Part shown: positions 6,478-13,294 of the stretch, piece after piece
How the letters are laid out: the number at the start of each line of letters is the position of its first letter
Numbering within the stretch: the first letter of the stretch is position 1
Assembly (NCBI GenBank): GCA_943350875.1
Contig: CALRAL010000001.1
Location: 132,992-165,016, forward strand
Origin: Candidatus Nomurabacteria bacterium
Lineage (GTDB): Bacteria; Patescibacteriota; Minisyncoccia; Phycocordibacterales; UBA9973
Direction: 5' to 3'
Length of the DNA stretch: 32,025 nucleotides
Notes under the pieces: generated by a model
What the model saw: the letters and a program-made list of their open reading frames with translations, nothing else
Databases searched by the model: none
What the model was told of the DNA's origin: nothing
Program-made: the position numbers and the translations under genes

Positions 6478-8199
6478 ATGCAAAGCGAAACAAAAATTTG
6501 TCAAAATTGTAAAAAAGATTTTATTATAGAACCTGAAGATTTTAACTTTTACGAAAAAATGAAAGTGCCTGCGCCGACATGGTGCCCAGAATGTCGAATG
6601 GTTCGTCGTCTTTCTTTTAGGAATGAATCAATGCTTTTTCGTAGACTTGATTCACATACTGGGAAAGAAATTTTTTCTGGTTTTTCTCCAAAATCGAAAG
6701 TTATAACATATGAAAATAACTATTGGTATAGTTCCGATTGGGACCAACTTGAGACTGGAGTAGATTATGATTTTTCAAAAACTTTTTTTGAACAGTTCAG
6801 ATTACTTTTTTCTCGAGCACCTGTTTTAGCAAGGTCAGTATACAACATGGTTAATTCAGATTATTGTCAAGAAGCCAGTGAATGTAAAAATGCTTATTTA
6901 TGTTTTAATGCAGATTATATTGAAAATTCTGCCTATCTTCGAAAATCTCATAGAGTCAAAGACTCTTTTGATTGTTATGAAGTTGATGAAAATGAACTTT
7001 GTTATGAGAATGTTTTAGTAGATAAAAGTTATCAGACTTTTTTCTCTACTGATTGTGAAAGTTGTGTAGATGTATGGTTTTCAAAAGGACTTCGTGGGTG
7101 TACTAATTGCTTTGGTTGTGTAAATTTAAGAAATAAATCTTATTATTATTTCAATAAAGCATGTACTAGAGAAGAATATTTAGAAAATATTAGATTTCTA
7201 ACTTCAGGTTCTTATAAAATAATGTTGGAAACAAAAAAGAAAGTCGCAAACTTTTGGTTGAATTTTCCAAATAAATTTTATCATGGTCTTCGTGTTATTA
7301 ACTCGACAGGAGAAAGAATTTTTGATTCAAAAAATGTTAAAGATTCTTATTTTGTTAAAAATGCTCAGAATATGCGTTATTGCCAAGATGTTTGGATAAA
7401 AGCCAGTGATTGTTATGACTATTCTGTATGGGGAGATGGTGCTGAGAATATATATGAATGCATGACTTGTGGTATGGGTGTTTATAATTTGAAATTTTGT
7501 TTTCATTGCTGGGAAGAAGCACGTGATTTAGAATATTGTGCTTATTGTATAGGTTCAAAAAATTGTTTCGGTTGTGTTGGTTTGTATAAAAAAGAATACT
7601 GTATTTTTAATAAGCAATATACAAAAGAAGAGTATTTTTTAATGGTACAAAAAATTAAAAAACAGATGAATGAGGTGCCATATATAGATAAAAATGGAAG
7701 AATTTATAGATATGGTGAATTCTTCTCATTTGATATTTCTCCACTTTCTTACAATGAAAGTTTGGCCCAGTTTTTCTTCCCTTTAGATAAAAATACAGCT
7801 GAAGAAAAAGGTTATCAATGGAGAGAAAATAGTACCAGAGAATATGATATAACAATTGATGCAAAAGATTTGAAAGACAATATTGATGATATTGAAGACA
7901 CTATTTTAAATGAAGCAATAAAGTGTATAAATTGCAATAGAGCATATAGAATAATTAGTCTTGAATTTCAATTTTACAAAAGAATGAAATTACCCTTACC
8001 GAGAACTTGTCACAATTGTAGATTTATTGAACGTTTTAAATTAGTTAATCCACCAAAACTTTGGCATCGAAAATGTATGTGTGATAAAACAAGTCATAAT
8101 CACCAAGGAAAATGTGAGGTAGAATTTGAAACCCCATATGCCCCCGAACGCCCTGAAATAGTTTATTGCGAAAAATGTTATCAGCAGGAGGTATATTAG
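6478..8199 (+). CDS. Cys-rich multi-zinc-ribbon protein, paralog 2
   Basis: The 573-aa paralog of the preceding gene has about 35 cysteines. Its N-terminal CQNC/CPEC ribbon is nearly identical to that of paralog 1. The central region carries two GCVxL...YxxFN repeats and many aromatic-Cys pairs. The C-terminal ribbon is intact here (CINC ... CHNC), whereas it is degenerate in paralog 1, and an extra Cys/His cluster (about residues 535-550) precedes the shared end. The last ~60 nt of the two genes are almost identical, including the PYAPERPEIVYCEKCYQQEVY ending, which points to recent duplication or gene conversion at the 3' ends. Function is unknown; each probably binds several zinc ions. The gap to paralog 1 is 58 nt and carries its own regulated-looking promoter. 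Confidence 0.75.
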   Translation: MQSETKICQNCKKDFIIEPEDFNFYEKMKVPAPTWCPECRMVRRLSFRNESMLFRRLDSHTGKEIFSGFSPKSKVITYENNYWYSSDWDQLETGVDYDFSKTFFEQFRLLFSRAPVLARSVYNMVNSDYCQEASECKNAYLCFNADYIENSAYLRKSHRVKDSFDCYEVDENELCYENVLVDKSYQTFFSTDCESCVDVWFSKGLRGCTNCFGCVNLRNKSYYYFNKACTREEYLENIRFLTSGSYKIMLETKKKVANFWLNFPNKFYHGLRVINSTGERIFDSKNVKDSYFVKNAQNMRYCQDVWIKASDCYDYSVWGDGAENIYECMTCGMGVYNLKFCFHCWEEARDLEYCAYCIGSKNCFGCVGLYKKEYCIFNKQYTKEEYFLMVQKIKKQMNEVPYIDKNGRIYRYGEFFSFDISPLSYNESLAQFFFPLDKNTAEEKGYQWRENSTREYDITIDAKDLKDNIDDIEDTILNEAIKCINCNRAYRIISLEFQFYKRMKLPLPRTCHNCRFIERFKLVNPPKLWHRKCMCDKTSHNHQGKCEVEFETPYAPERPEIVYCEKCYQQEVY

Positions 8200-8211
8200 C
8201 CTTACCAAAAA

Positions 8212-8256
8212 TACTGATGCCATAAAACAATGCGGTCGTCTCATTTTGTAGTATGG
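8212..8256 (+). repeat. 45-bp dispersed repeat, copy 1 (upstream of dnaJ)
   Basis: 39 of 45 bases match the copy at 27973-28017. The invariant core includes AAAACAATGCGGTCGTCT. It can fold: CCATA/TATGG outside and ACAATG with CATTTTGT inside, leaving CGGTCGTCT as the loop. Orientation relative to the downstream gene is the same in both copies. Confidence 0.7.
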
Positions 8257-8286
8257 AAATTTAATTTTGATTTTTGCTGTAATTTT

Positions 8287-8295
8287 TGATAGTAT
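8287..8295 (+). promoter_or_regulatory. Leaderless-type promoter of dnaJ
   Basis: TGaTAGTAT ends 6 nt before ATG 8302, with no Shine-Dalgarno sequence. The start codon also lies in the loop of ATAGTCTT/AAGACTAT (8294-8301 and 8309-8316). Confidence 0.6.
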
Positions 8296-8301
8296 AGTCT
8301 T

Positions 8302-8958
8302 ATGTCTAAAGACTATTACGATACTTTAGGGGTAAATAAGAGCGCGTCAAAAGAGGAAATAAAAAAGGCTTTTTATAAAATGGCGCATAAATATCACCCC
8401 GATAAAAAGGATGGGAATGAACAGAAATTCAAAGAGGTAAATGAAGCTTATCAGGTGCTTTCTGATGATTCTAAGCGTTCAAAATACGATCAATACGGAG
8501 CGGGTTTTGAAAACATGCAAGGAGGTTTCGGAGGGCAACATAGTCAAGGTGGATTTGAGGGTTTTGATTTCAGTAATTTTACTGGGGGTTTCCAGGGTGG
8601 GAATGCAGATTTTGATTTTGGGAATTTGAATGATATTTTTACAGATTTCTTTGGAGGGATGAGTGGTTTTCGTACTCGCACTCCTCGTGGGAGAGATTTT
8701 CAGACTGAAATACAAATTTCTTTGGTTGATTCTATTTTAGGAGTAGATAAAAAAATAATTATTAATCAGAAAGAAATAATAGCCAAAATTCCTGCTGGTA
8801 TTCAAAACGGTCAGACTCTGAAGATGGTGGGTTATGGTGAAGCAATAAAAAATGGAAAAGCAGGAGATTTATATATAAAAATAAATGTAAAAATTCCTAG
8901 TAAAATTTCTAAAAAAGCTCGCGAACTTCTCGAAGAACTCAAAAAAGAGGGAATATGA
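8302..8958 (+). CDS. dnaJ: Short DnaJ-family co-chaperone lacking the zinc-finger domain
   Basis: This 218-aa protein has an N-terminal J domain with HPD at residues 32-34 and a [16 protein letters not shown] end. A Gly/Phe-rich linker follows (about residues 70-125), then a single beta-rich substrate-binding segment ([34 protein letters not shown]). The four CxxCxGxG repeats of classical DnaJ and the second C-terminal domain are absent, so it is a type II/CbpA-like, shortened form (full DnaJ is about 370 aa). The J domain would stimulate DnaK ATPase. No dnaK or grpE lies in this window. Its stop codon abuts the stop of the convergent agmatinase gene with no gap and no terminator between them. 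Confidence 0.85.
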   Translation: MSKDYYDTLGVNKSASKEEIKKAFYKMAHKYHPDKKDGNEQKFKEVNEAYQVLSDDSKRSKYDQYGAGFENMQGGFGGQHSQGGFEGFDFSNFTGGFQGGNADFDFGNLNDIFTDFFGGMSGFRTRTPRGRDFQTEIQISLVDSILGVDKKIIINQKEIIAKIPAGIQNGQTLKMVGYGEAIKNGKAGDLYIKINVKIPSKISKKARELLEELKKEGI

Positions 8959-9888
8959 TTATTTTAATTTATCCCTAAACTTCTCAGCGATCATGCTGTA
9001 GCAAAGTTGGGCGGAGCTGTATTCAGTGAGGACTGAGTCTGGGATTGGGGAGATTTCTACTATATCAGCTCCGATTAATTCCTTTGCATTAATAGCTTTT
9101 TCTATCAAATTTACTCCATACCACCATTCGAGACCGCCTTGGACAGCTGTACCAGTGCCAGGCATCACACTTGGATCAAATCCATCCACGTCTATCGTGA
9201 TGTATAGATATTTTGTCTTTATAGCTTTCAGAATTGTATTTATTAAAGGTGGTTGCCAAATTTTATTCCCCTCTTGAGGGGTGGCTTTAGCCGGGGTGGA
9301 AGGGTTCCATTCAAAAACTGTCACATTATTTTTCTTGTCGCTAAAGTATTCATATTCATCTGTGGAGTACGTGCGGATGCCAACTTGGATAATAGGGAAG
9401 CCGAGAGAGCTCGCATGACGCATGACTGTGGAATGTGCAAGGCTTGAAGGGTTATCAGTATAATCACTGTCGTCTTTTCGCAAGTCGCAGTGTGCATCTA
9501 TCTGTAATATCGTGACATCTTTCGGATTATATTTCTCTGCCAATGCTCGGAATGCTCCTATGCACACTGAATGTTCGCCACCCAAGAGAAAAATAAATTT
9601 ATCTTTTGCTAGTATTTTTTGATAAGTCTTTTTTATTTTATTTAATGTTTCTTCGGGCAATAAATTCTTTATTTCTTTTAAATTTTGATGGGCTATTTTT
9701 ACAAAACTATTTACTTCTTTTTTATATTTACGATCAAAGAACTCAATTTGAGTATTCAAAGCTTTAACCACTTTTTCTGGGCCGTTCACAGTGCCTTTGT
9801 GCGAAGAAGCAGTCTTTTCGTACGGAGCCGAGAGTAATACTACGTCTGCTTTTTCCCAATTCTTTTCATTAATGATCGTTTTTACCAT
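8959..9888 (-). CDS. speB: Agmatinase/arginase-family ureohydrolase
   Basis: This 309-aa ureohydrolase has the binuclear Mn-binding motifs: GGEHS (103-107), DAHCD (131-135) and DVDGFDP (233-239). It also has VEISP near the C-terminus. The family hydrolyses agmatine to putrescine and urea, or arginine to ornithine; the length and motif context suggest agmatinase, but substrate assignment is not certain. An in-frame palindromic insert at 9268-9297 adds a Pro/Ala/Thr/Gln-rich stretch (residues ~196-208) just before the second metal-binding half. Divergent from metK across a 60-nt promoter region; metK makes AdoMet, which could feed other polyamine steps, though none of those genes is seen here. 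Convergent with dnaJ. Confidence 0.87.
   Translation of the reverse strand: MVKTIINEKNWEKADVVLLSAPYEKTASSHKGTVNGPEKVVKALNTQIEFFDRKYKKEVNSFVKIAHQNLKEIKNLLPEETLNKIKKTYQKILAKDKFIFLLGGEHSVCIGAFRALAEKYNPKDVTILQIDAHCDLRKDDSDYTDNPSSLAHSTVMRHASSLGFPIIQVGIRTYSTDEYEYFSDKKNNVTVFEWNPSTPAKATPQEGNKIWQPPLINTILKAIKTKYLYITIDVDGFDPSVMPGTGTAVQGGLEWWYGVNLIEKAINAKELIGADIVEISPIPDSVLTEYSSAQLCYSMIAEKFRDKLK
9268..9297. repeat. In-frame palindromic insert in speB
   Basis: Two GC-rich hairpins in tandem, CCCCTC/GAGGGG (9268-9281) and GGCT/AGCC (9283-9292), are bracketed by GGGGT on both sides. The block encodes a low-complexity stretch in an otherwise conserved enzyme. The form closely resembles repeats I recall from other CPR genomes (recollection, not checked). 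Confidence 0.6.
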
Positions 9889-9930
9889 ATCTTTAAGAGT
9901 ATCATTTTTTCTTTTATATGCAAAATATTA

Positions 9931-9939
9931 TGATATAAT
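9931..9939 (+). promoter_or_regulatory. Promoter of metK
   Basis: The consensus extended -10 TGaTATAAT ends 9 nt before ATG 9949, giving at most a 2-3 nt leader. Confidence 0.6.
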
Positions 9940-9948
9940 CTATCCACT

Positions 9949-10890
9949 ATGAGTATTAAAACAGCTGAATTTGTGAGCCCGAGCCATCCGGACAAGATCT
10001 GCGATTTTATTGCAGATTCTATTTTGGATGCTTATTTGGCAGAAGATGCTGACAGTAGAGTGGCGGTAGAAGTCATGGGTGGGCATAACCTCATCACTAT
10101 CAATGGAGAAGTCACGAGCAAAACTCATCCGGATTTGGAATCAATAGTTAAAAAAATTGTAGGGGAAAATTTTAAAATAATTATTAATTTATCAAAGCAA
10201 AGTCCGAGCATCGCGAGCGGGGTAGATACTGGGGGTGCTGGGGACCAAGGCATCATGAAAGGCTATGCGACTGTTGAGACAGAAAATATGATGCCCAGAG
10301 AGTATGAACTGGCTCTAAATTTGTGTCAGAAAGTTTATGAAAAATATCCGTATGATGGAAAAGTGCAAGTGACTTTAAATGGCGCAGATGTTGAGACGGT
10401 AGTGGTGAGCTTTCAAAATACGAAGAATGAAGAATTATTGCCATTGGTGAAAAATTTAATTCAAGCAAAAGAATATTTAATAAATCCGGCAGGGGAATGG
10501 ATGCAAGGAGGATTCGATGCGGATACTGGACTTTCTGGTAGGAAAATAGTGATAGATAATTATGGTCCAGAGGTCCCTATTGGAGGGGGTTCTTTTTCGG
10601 GCAAAGATTATACAAAAGTTGATAGGAGTGGAGCTTATATGGCTCGTAAAATAGCTATTGATTATTTGAAAAATAAAAAGGCCAAAGAGGTTTTTGTAAA
10701 GCTCGCTTATGCGATAGGTAAGCCTGACCCAGTGATGGCTGTGGCAGTAGTAGATGGGGAGGAAATGAAAATAGAGGGCTATGATCTCACTCCAAAAGGA
10801 ATAAAAAATATGTTGAATCTAAATAATGTAAAATTTGCCGAAACTGCCAAATGGGGACACTTCGGCAGAGGATTCACTTGGGATAAATAA
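9949..10890 (+). CDS. metK: S-adenosylmethionine synthetase, short form
   Basis: This 313-aa enzyme makes AdoMet from methionine and ATP. Recognisable blocks are SPSHPDKICDFIADSILDA (HPDK at 13-16), EVMGGHNLITINGEVTS, GAGDQGIMKGYAT and the signature-like GGGSFSGKDYTKVDRSGAYMAR. The C-terminal GHFGR is also present. Usual bacterial MetK is about 380-400 aa. The loss is spread over loops and the central domain rather than being a terminal truncation, because both ends of the family are present. Catalytic residues appear intact, so it is probably functional and streamlined. It has its own strong promoter and is convergent with cysS, with only 4 nt between the two stops. Confidence 0.88.
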   Translation: MSIKTAEFVSPSHPDKICDFIADSILDAYLAEDADSRVAVEVMGGHNLITINGEVTSKTHPDLESIVKKIVGENFKIIINLSKQSPSIASGVDTGGAGDQGIMKGYATVETENMMPREYELALNLCQKVYEKYPYDGKVQVTLNGADVETVVVSFQNTKNEELLPLVKNLIQAKEYLINPAGEWMQGGFDADTGLSGRKIVIDNYGPEVPIGGGSFSGKDYTKVDRSGAYMARKIAIDYLKNKKAKEVFVKLAYAIGKPDPVMAVAVVDGEEMKIEGYDLTPKGIKNMLNLNNVKFAETAKWGHFGRGFTWDK

Positions 10891-10894
10891 ATTT

Positions 10895-12259
10895 CTAAAT
10901 TTTCCCTATCTCATACCCCCCATCTTTATCTTCAATTTTATAACCAAGAGAAAATATTTTATCTCGGAGTTCATCGGATTTTTTCCAATCTTTATTTTTG
11001 CGAGCAGACTCTCGCTCATCTCCAAGTTTTTTTATATCTTCTGGAATTTCAACTTTTTCAGCCATTTTTATTTTATCGAACCCAAGCCCTAGGACTTTAT
11101 CAAAATCTAAGATAGTGGCTTTTTTATCAGCATTACTTACATTTTCATCCTTTACGAGGTCCCAAAGTAGGGAAAGCGCTCTAGGTGTGTCTAAGTCATC
11201 AGAAACGTATTCTTTGAACTTTTGTTGGTATTTTTTGGCTATTTTACCCATCTCGTCGCCTAGCTCAATATAGAGCTTATAGAGGCGTTTTAGAGCCGTT
11301 TCTGCCCCCTCTAGGGCTTCCCAGACAAAATTAACCCTTGTTCTATAATTCGCCATTAAGAGCCAGAATCGAAAAGAAATAGGATTAATATTTCTATCTA
11401 TAACATCCTTTAAAATATAAGAATTATTTAAAGATTTAGACATCTTTTTTTGATCCACGAGCATCCATTCATTGTGCATCCAATATTTTACAAATTGTTT
11501 TCCTGTCGCGCTTTCTGATTGAGCAATCTCATTTTCATGATGAGGAAAAATATTATCAACTCCGCCAGTATGGATGTCTAATTGTTCACCGAGATTCTTT
11601 ATAGACATGGCAGAACATTCTATATGCCAGCCAGGGCGACCTTTGCCTAAGGAAGTTTCCCAAAATACATCTCCATCTTCTTTGTCCCACGCTTTCCATA
11701 GAGCGAAATCTTGCGGATTATCTTTTTCATATTCGTCTTTTTTTATTCTGCCTGAAGCATTTTCTTTTTGTTCTCCTAAAACAAGGTTTGAAAGTTTCCC
11801 GTAATTTTTAAATTTCTTTATATCAAAATATACACTGCCGTCTGGACTCTTATAAGCTATTCCATTCGTAAGGAGTTTCTTAATTATTTCTACCATTTCA
11901 TCTATGTAGTCAGTGGCTTTGGTGAATTTATCTGGGCTTAAAATATTGAGCATTTTTTCATCTTTGTAAAATTCTTCAGTATAAAATTCAGTGAATTCTT
12001 TGAGACTTTTACCAGCTTGTTGTGAATCACGAATAGTCTTGTCATCTATATCTGTGATGTTCATGATGTGCTTCACTTTGTATCCATTGTAAAGGAACAC
12101 ACGTTTCAAAGTATCCGCGAAAATATATGCGCGATAATTCCCAATGTGCGGATAGTTATACACTGTCGGTCCGCAATTGTACATGCGTACCTCGCCTTCG
12201 TGTATTGGCACAAATTCCTCCTTTTCCTTGGTCAATGTATTGTAGAATTTGAGAGACAT
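10895..12259 (-). CDS. cysS: Cysteinyl-tRNA synthetase
   Basis: This 454-aa class I synthetase charges tRNA-Cys. It has the MYNCGPTVYNYPHIGN start (HIGH-type motif 38-41), the zinc/cysteine-binding residues in WHIECSAMS and GGVDNIFPHHENEIAQSE, and the KMSKS loop in DQKKMSKSLNN. The C-terminal helical region ends in RKNKDWKKSDELRDKI, and the length is normal for the family. It is transcribed from a leaderless-type promoter divergent from rplU. Confidence 0.95.
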   Translation of the reverse strand: MSLKFYNTLTKEKEEFVPIHEGEVRMYNCGPTVYNYPHIGNYRAYIFADTLKRVFLYNGYKVKHIMNITDIDDKTIRDSQQAGKSLKEFTEFYTEEFYKDEKMLNILSPDKFTKATDYIDEMVEIIKKLLTNGIAYKSPDGSVYFDIKKFKNYGKLSNLVLGEQKENASGRIKKDEYEKDNPQDFALWKAWDKEDGDVFWETSLGKGRPGWHIECSAMSIKNLGEQLDIHTGGVDNIFPHHENEIAQSESATGKQFVKYWMHNEWMLVDQKKMSKSLNNSYILKDVIDRNINPISFRFWLLMANYRTRVNFVWEALEGAETALKRLYKLYIELGDEMGKIAKKYQQKFKEYVSDDLDTPRALSLLWDLVKDENVSNADKKATILDFDKVLGLGFDKIKMAEKVEIPEDIKKLGDERESARKNKDWKKSDELRDKIFSLGYKIEDKDGGYEIGKI

Positions 12260-12265
12260 CTATTT

Positions 12266-12271
12266 ATATTA
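12266..12271 (-). promoter_or_regulatory. Leaderless-type promoter of cysS
   Basis: On the minus strand TAATAT ends 6 nt before the cysS ATG (12259). No Shine-Dalgarno sequence is present. Confidence 0.55.
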
Positions 12272-12302
12272 AGGCATATTTGCTTTTTTTACAACTTTCG
12301 TG

Positions 12303-12308
12303 TAATAT
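12303..12308 (+). promoter_or_regulatory. Promoter of rplU
   Basis: TAATAT, preceded by TG, lies 11 nt before ATG 12320. A very short leader is expected. Confidence 0.5.
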
Positions 12309-12319
12309 AGGGCTTACTT

Positions 12320-12655
12320 ATGAACAAGGACGAATTCGCAGTTATACAAACAGGTGGCAAGCAATACAAGGTCTCACAAGGGGCTTTTGTCACTATTGAG
12401 AAAATAAAGACAGTGGGAGTAGACTACAAAAAAGGGGATAAAATCTCTTTCGATAAAGTGCTACTTACTAATGATGGCAAGGACACTGTTGTCGGGATGC
12501 CTTATGTAAAAGGTGCTAAAGTTGATGCTGAAATAATGGAAATAGGCCGCGCTCGCAAAGTCCTCGTGATGAAATACAAACAGAAATCTCGCTATCTCCG
12601 CAGGAACGGTCACCGTCAGCCATTCTTCCAAGTCAAAATAACTTCTGTAAAATAA
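12320..12655 (+). CDS. rplU: 50S ribosomal protein L21
   Basis: This 111-aa protein has the family's FAVIQTGGKQYKVSQG start, the central DKVLLTNDGKDTVVGMPYVKGAKVDAEI and the basic C-terminus KQKSRYLRRNGHRQPFFQVKI. L21 binds 23S rRNA domain VI. In most bacteria rplU and rpmA (L27) are adjacent; here rpmA starts at 31847, about 19 kb away, so each gene has its own promoter. The gene is followed by a bidirectional terminator. Confidence 0.95.
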   Translation: MNKDEFAVIQTGGKQYKVSQGAFVTIEKIKTVGVDYKKGDKISFDKVLLTNDGKDTVVGMPYVKGAKVDAEIMEIGRARKVLVMKYKQKSRYLRRNGHRQPFFQVKITSVK

Positions 12656-12682
12656 AAATCCGCTGCAAAGTGGCTTTTTATT
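12656..12682. terminator. Bidirectional terminator between rplU and recR
   Basis: A short hairpin, CCGCT/AGTGG with a GCAA-type loop, is flanked by an A run on the left and a T run on the right, so it serves both converging genes. Confidence 0.65.
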
Positions 12683-13292
12683 GTCTATTCTTTAATGCAT
12701 TTTTGAGAGTGTCATTGTCGGAATATTCGAGTTCGGTGCCAGTAGAGAGTCCTCGACCGAGGGAGGAGATTTTGATGCCTAATGGTTCGGTTATGGGTTT
12801 CAGTTGGTTTCGTACATAAAAGTCTGTATGGTCGCCTTGAGGGGAAAGTGAAAAAGCCAAAATGATTTCCCCGAAGACGGTCTTCGGGGAAGACTTAATT
12901 TTGTTTTCTAATTCTTTTATTCGCACTTGGCTTTTGGTCGTTTTCTCAACTATGGGAACCAGTCCACCTAGGACAAAATATTTCCCATTATATGTCCTGC
13001 TTTTTCTAACACTTTCCAAATCAGAATCTTTTTCCACTACCATTAAGATGGAAGAATCTACATTAGGATCAGTGCAAATATTACACAAATTTGATTTCTC
13101 ATGAGAGAGGAAATATCTAAAACAATCTTTACATTGAGTTACTTCTTTTTTTAAATCTAAAATGAGGCTGGAAAGCAAGGTAGCATAGTTCGGATTCCGA
13201 GACATTAAAAAATACACAAATCTTTTTGCTTGCCTTTCTCCTATACCGGGGAATTCCTTAAATATTTCTGTTAATTTATCTATTGTATCCAT
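12678..13292 (-). CDS. recR: Recombination protein RecR
   Basis: This 204-aa protein has the RecR domain order: helix-hairpin-helix FPGIGERQAKR (14-23), a four-Cys zinc finger (Cys54, 57, 70, 73), and a Toprim domain starting ILMVVEKDSDLESV. The GRGLSTGTELEYSD C-terminal block is also present. RecR acts with RecF/RecO to load RecA at gaps. An in-frame 25-bp perfect palindrome (12867-12891) encodes SSPKTVFG around residues 134-141, inside the Toprim domain just before the strand EIILAFSLSP, where other RecR proteins have a short loop. It starts 2 nt downstream of dnaB and is probably co-transcribed with it. Confidence 0.93.
   Translation of the reverse strand: MDTIDKLTEIFKEFPGIGERQAKRFVYFLMSRNPNYATLLSSLILDLKKEVTQCKDCFRYFLSHEKSNLCNICTDPNVDSSILMVVEKDSDLESVRKSRTYNGKYFVLGGLVPIVEKTTKSQVRIKELENKIKSSPKTVFGEIILAFSLSPQGDHTDFYVRNQLKPITEPLGIKISSLGRGLSTGTELEYSDNDTLKNALKNRQ
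12867..12891. repeat. 25-bp perfect palindrome in frame in recR
   Basis: Arms TTCCCCGAAGA and its exact complement (11 bp) surround a CGG loop. Total length, arm length, loop and the AAGA/TCTT inner arms are identical to the palindrome at 31434-31458, while the outer arm sequences differ completely. Confidence 0.8.
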
Positions 13293-13294
13293 TT

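Noticed and set aside
8950-8961. Hidden terminator between convergent dnaJ and speB
   Set aside because: The stops are directly adjacent and no hairpin with a T run is visible at the junction.
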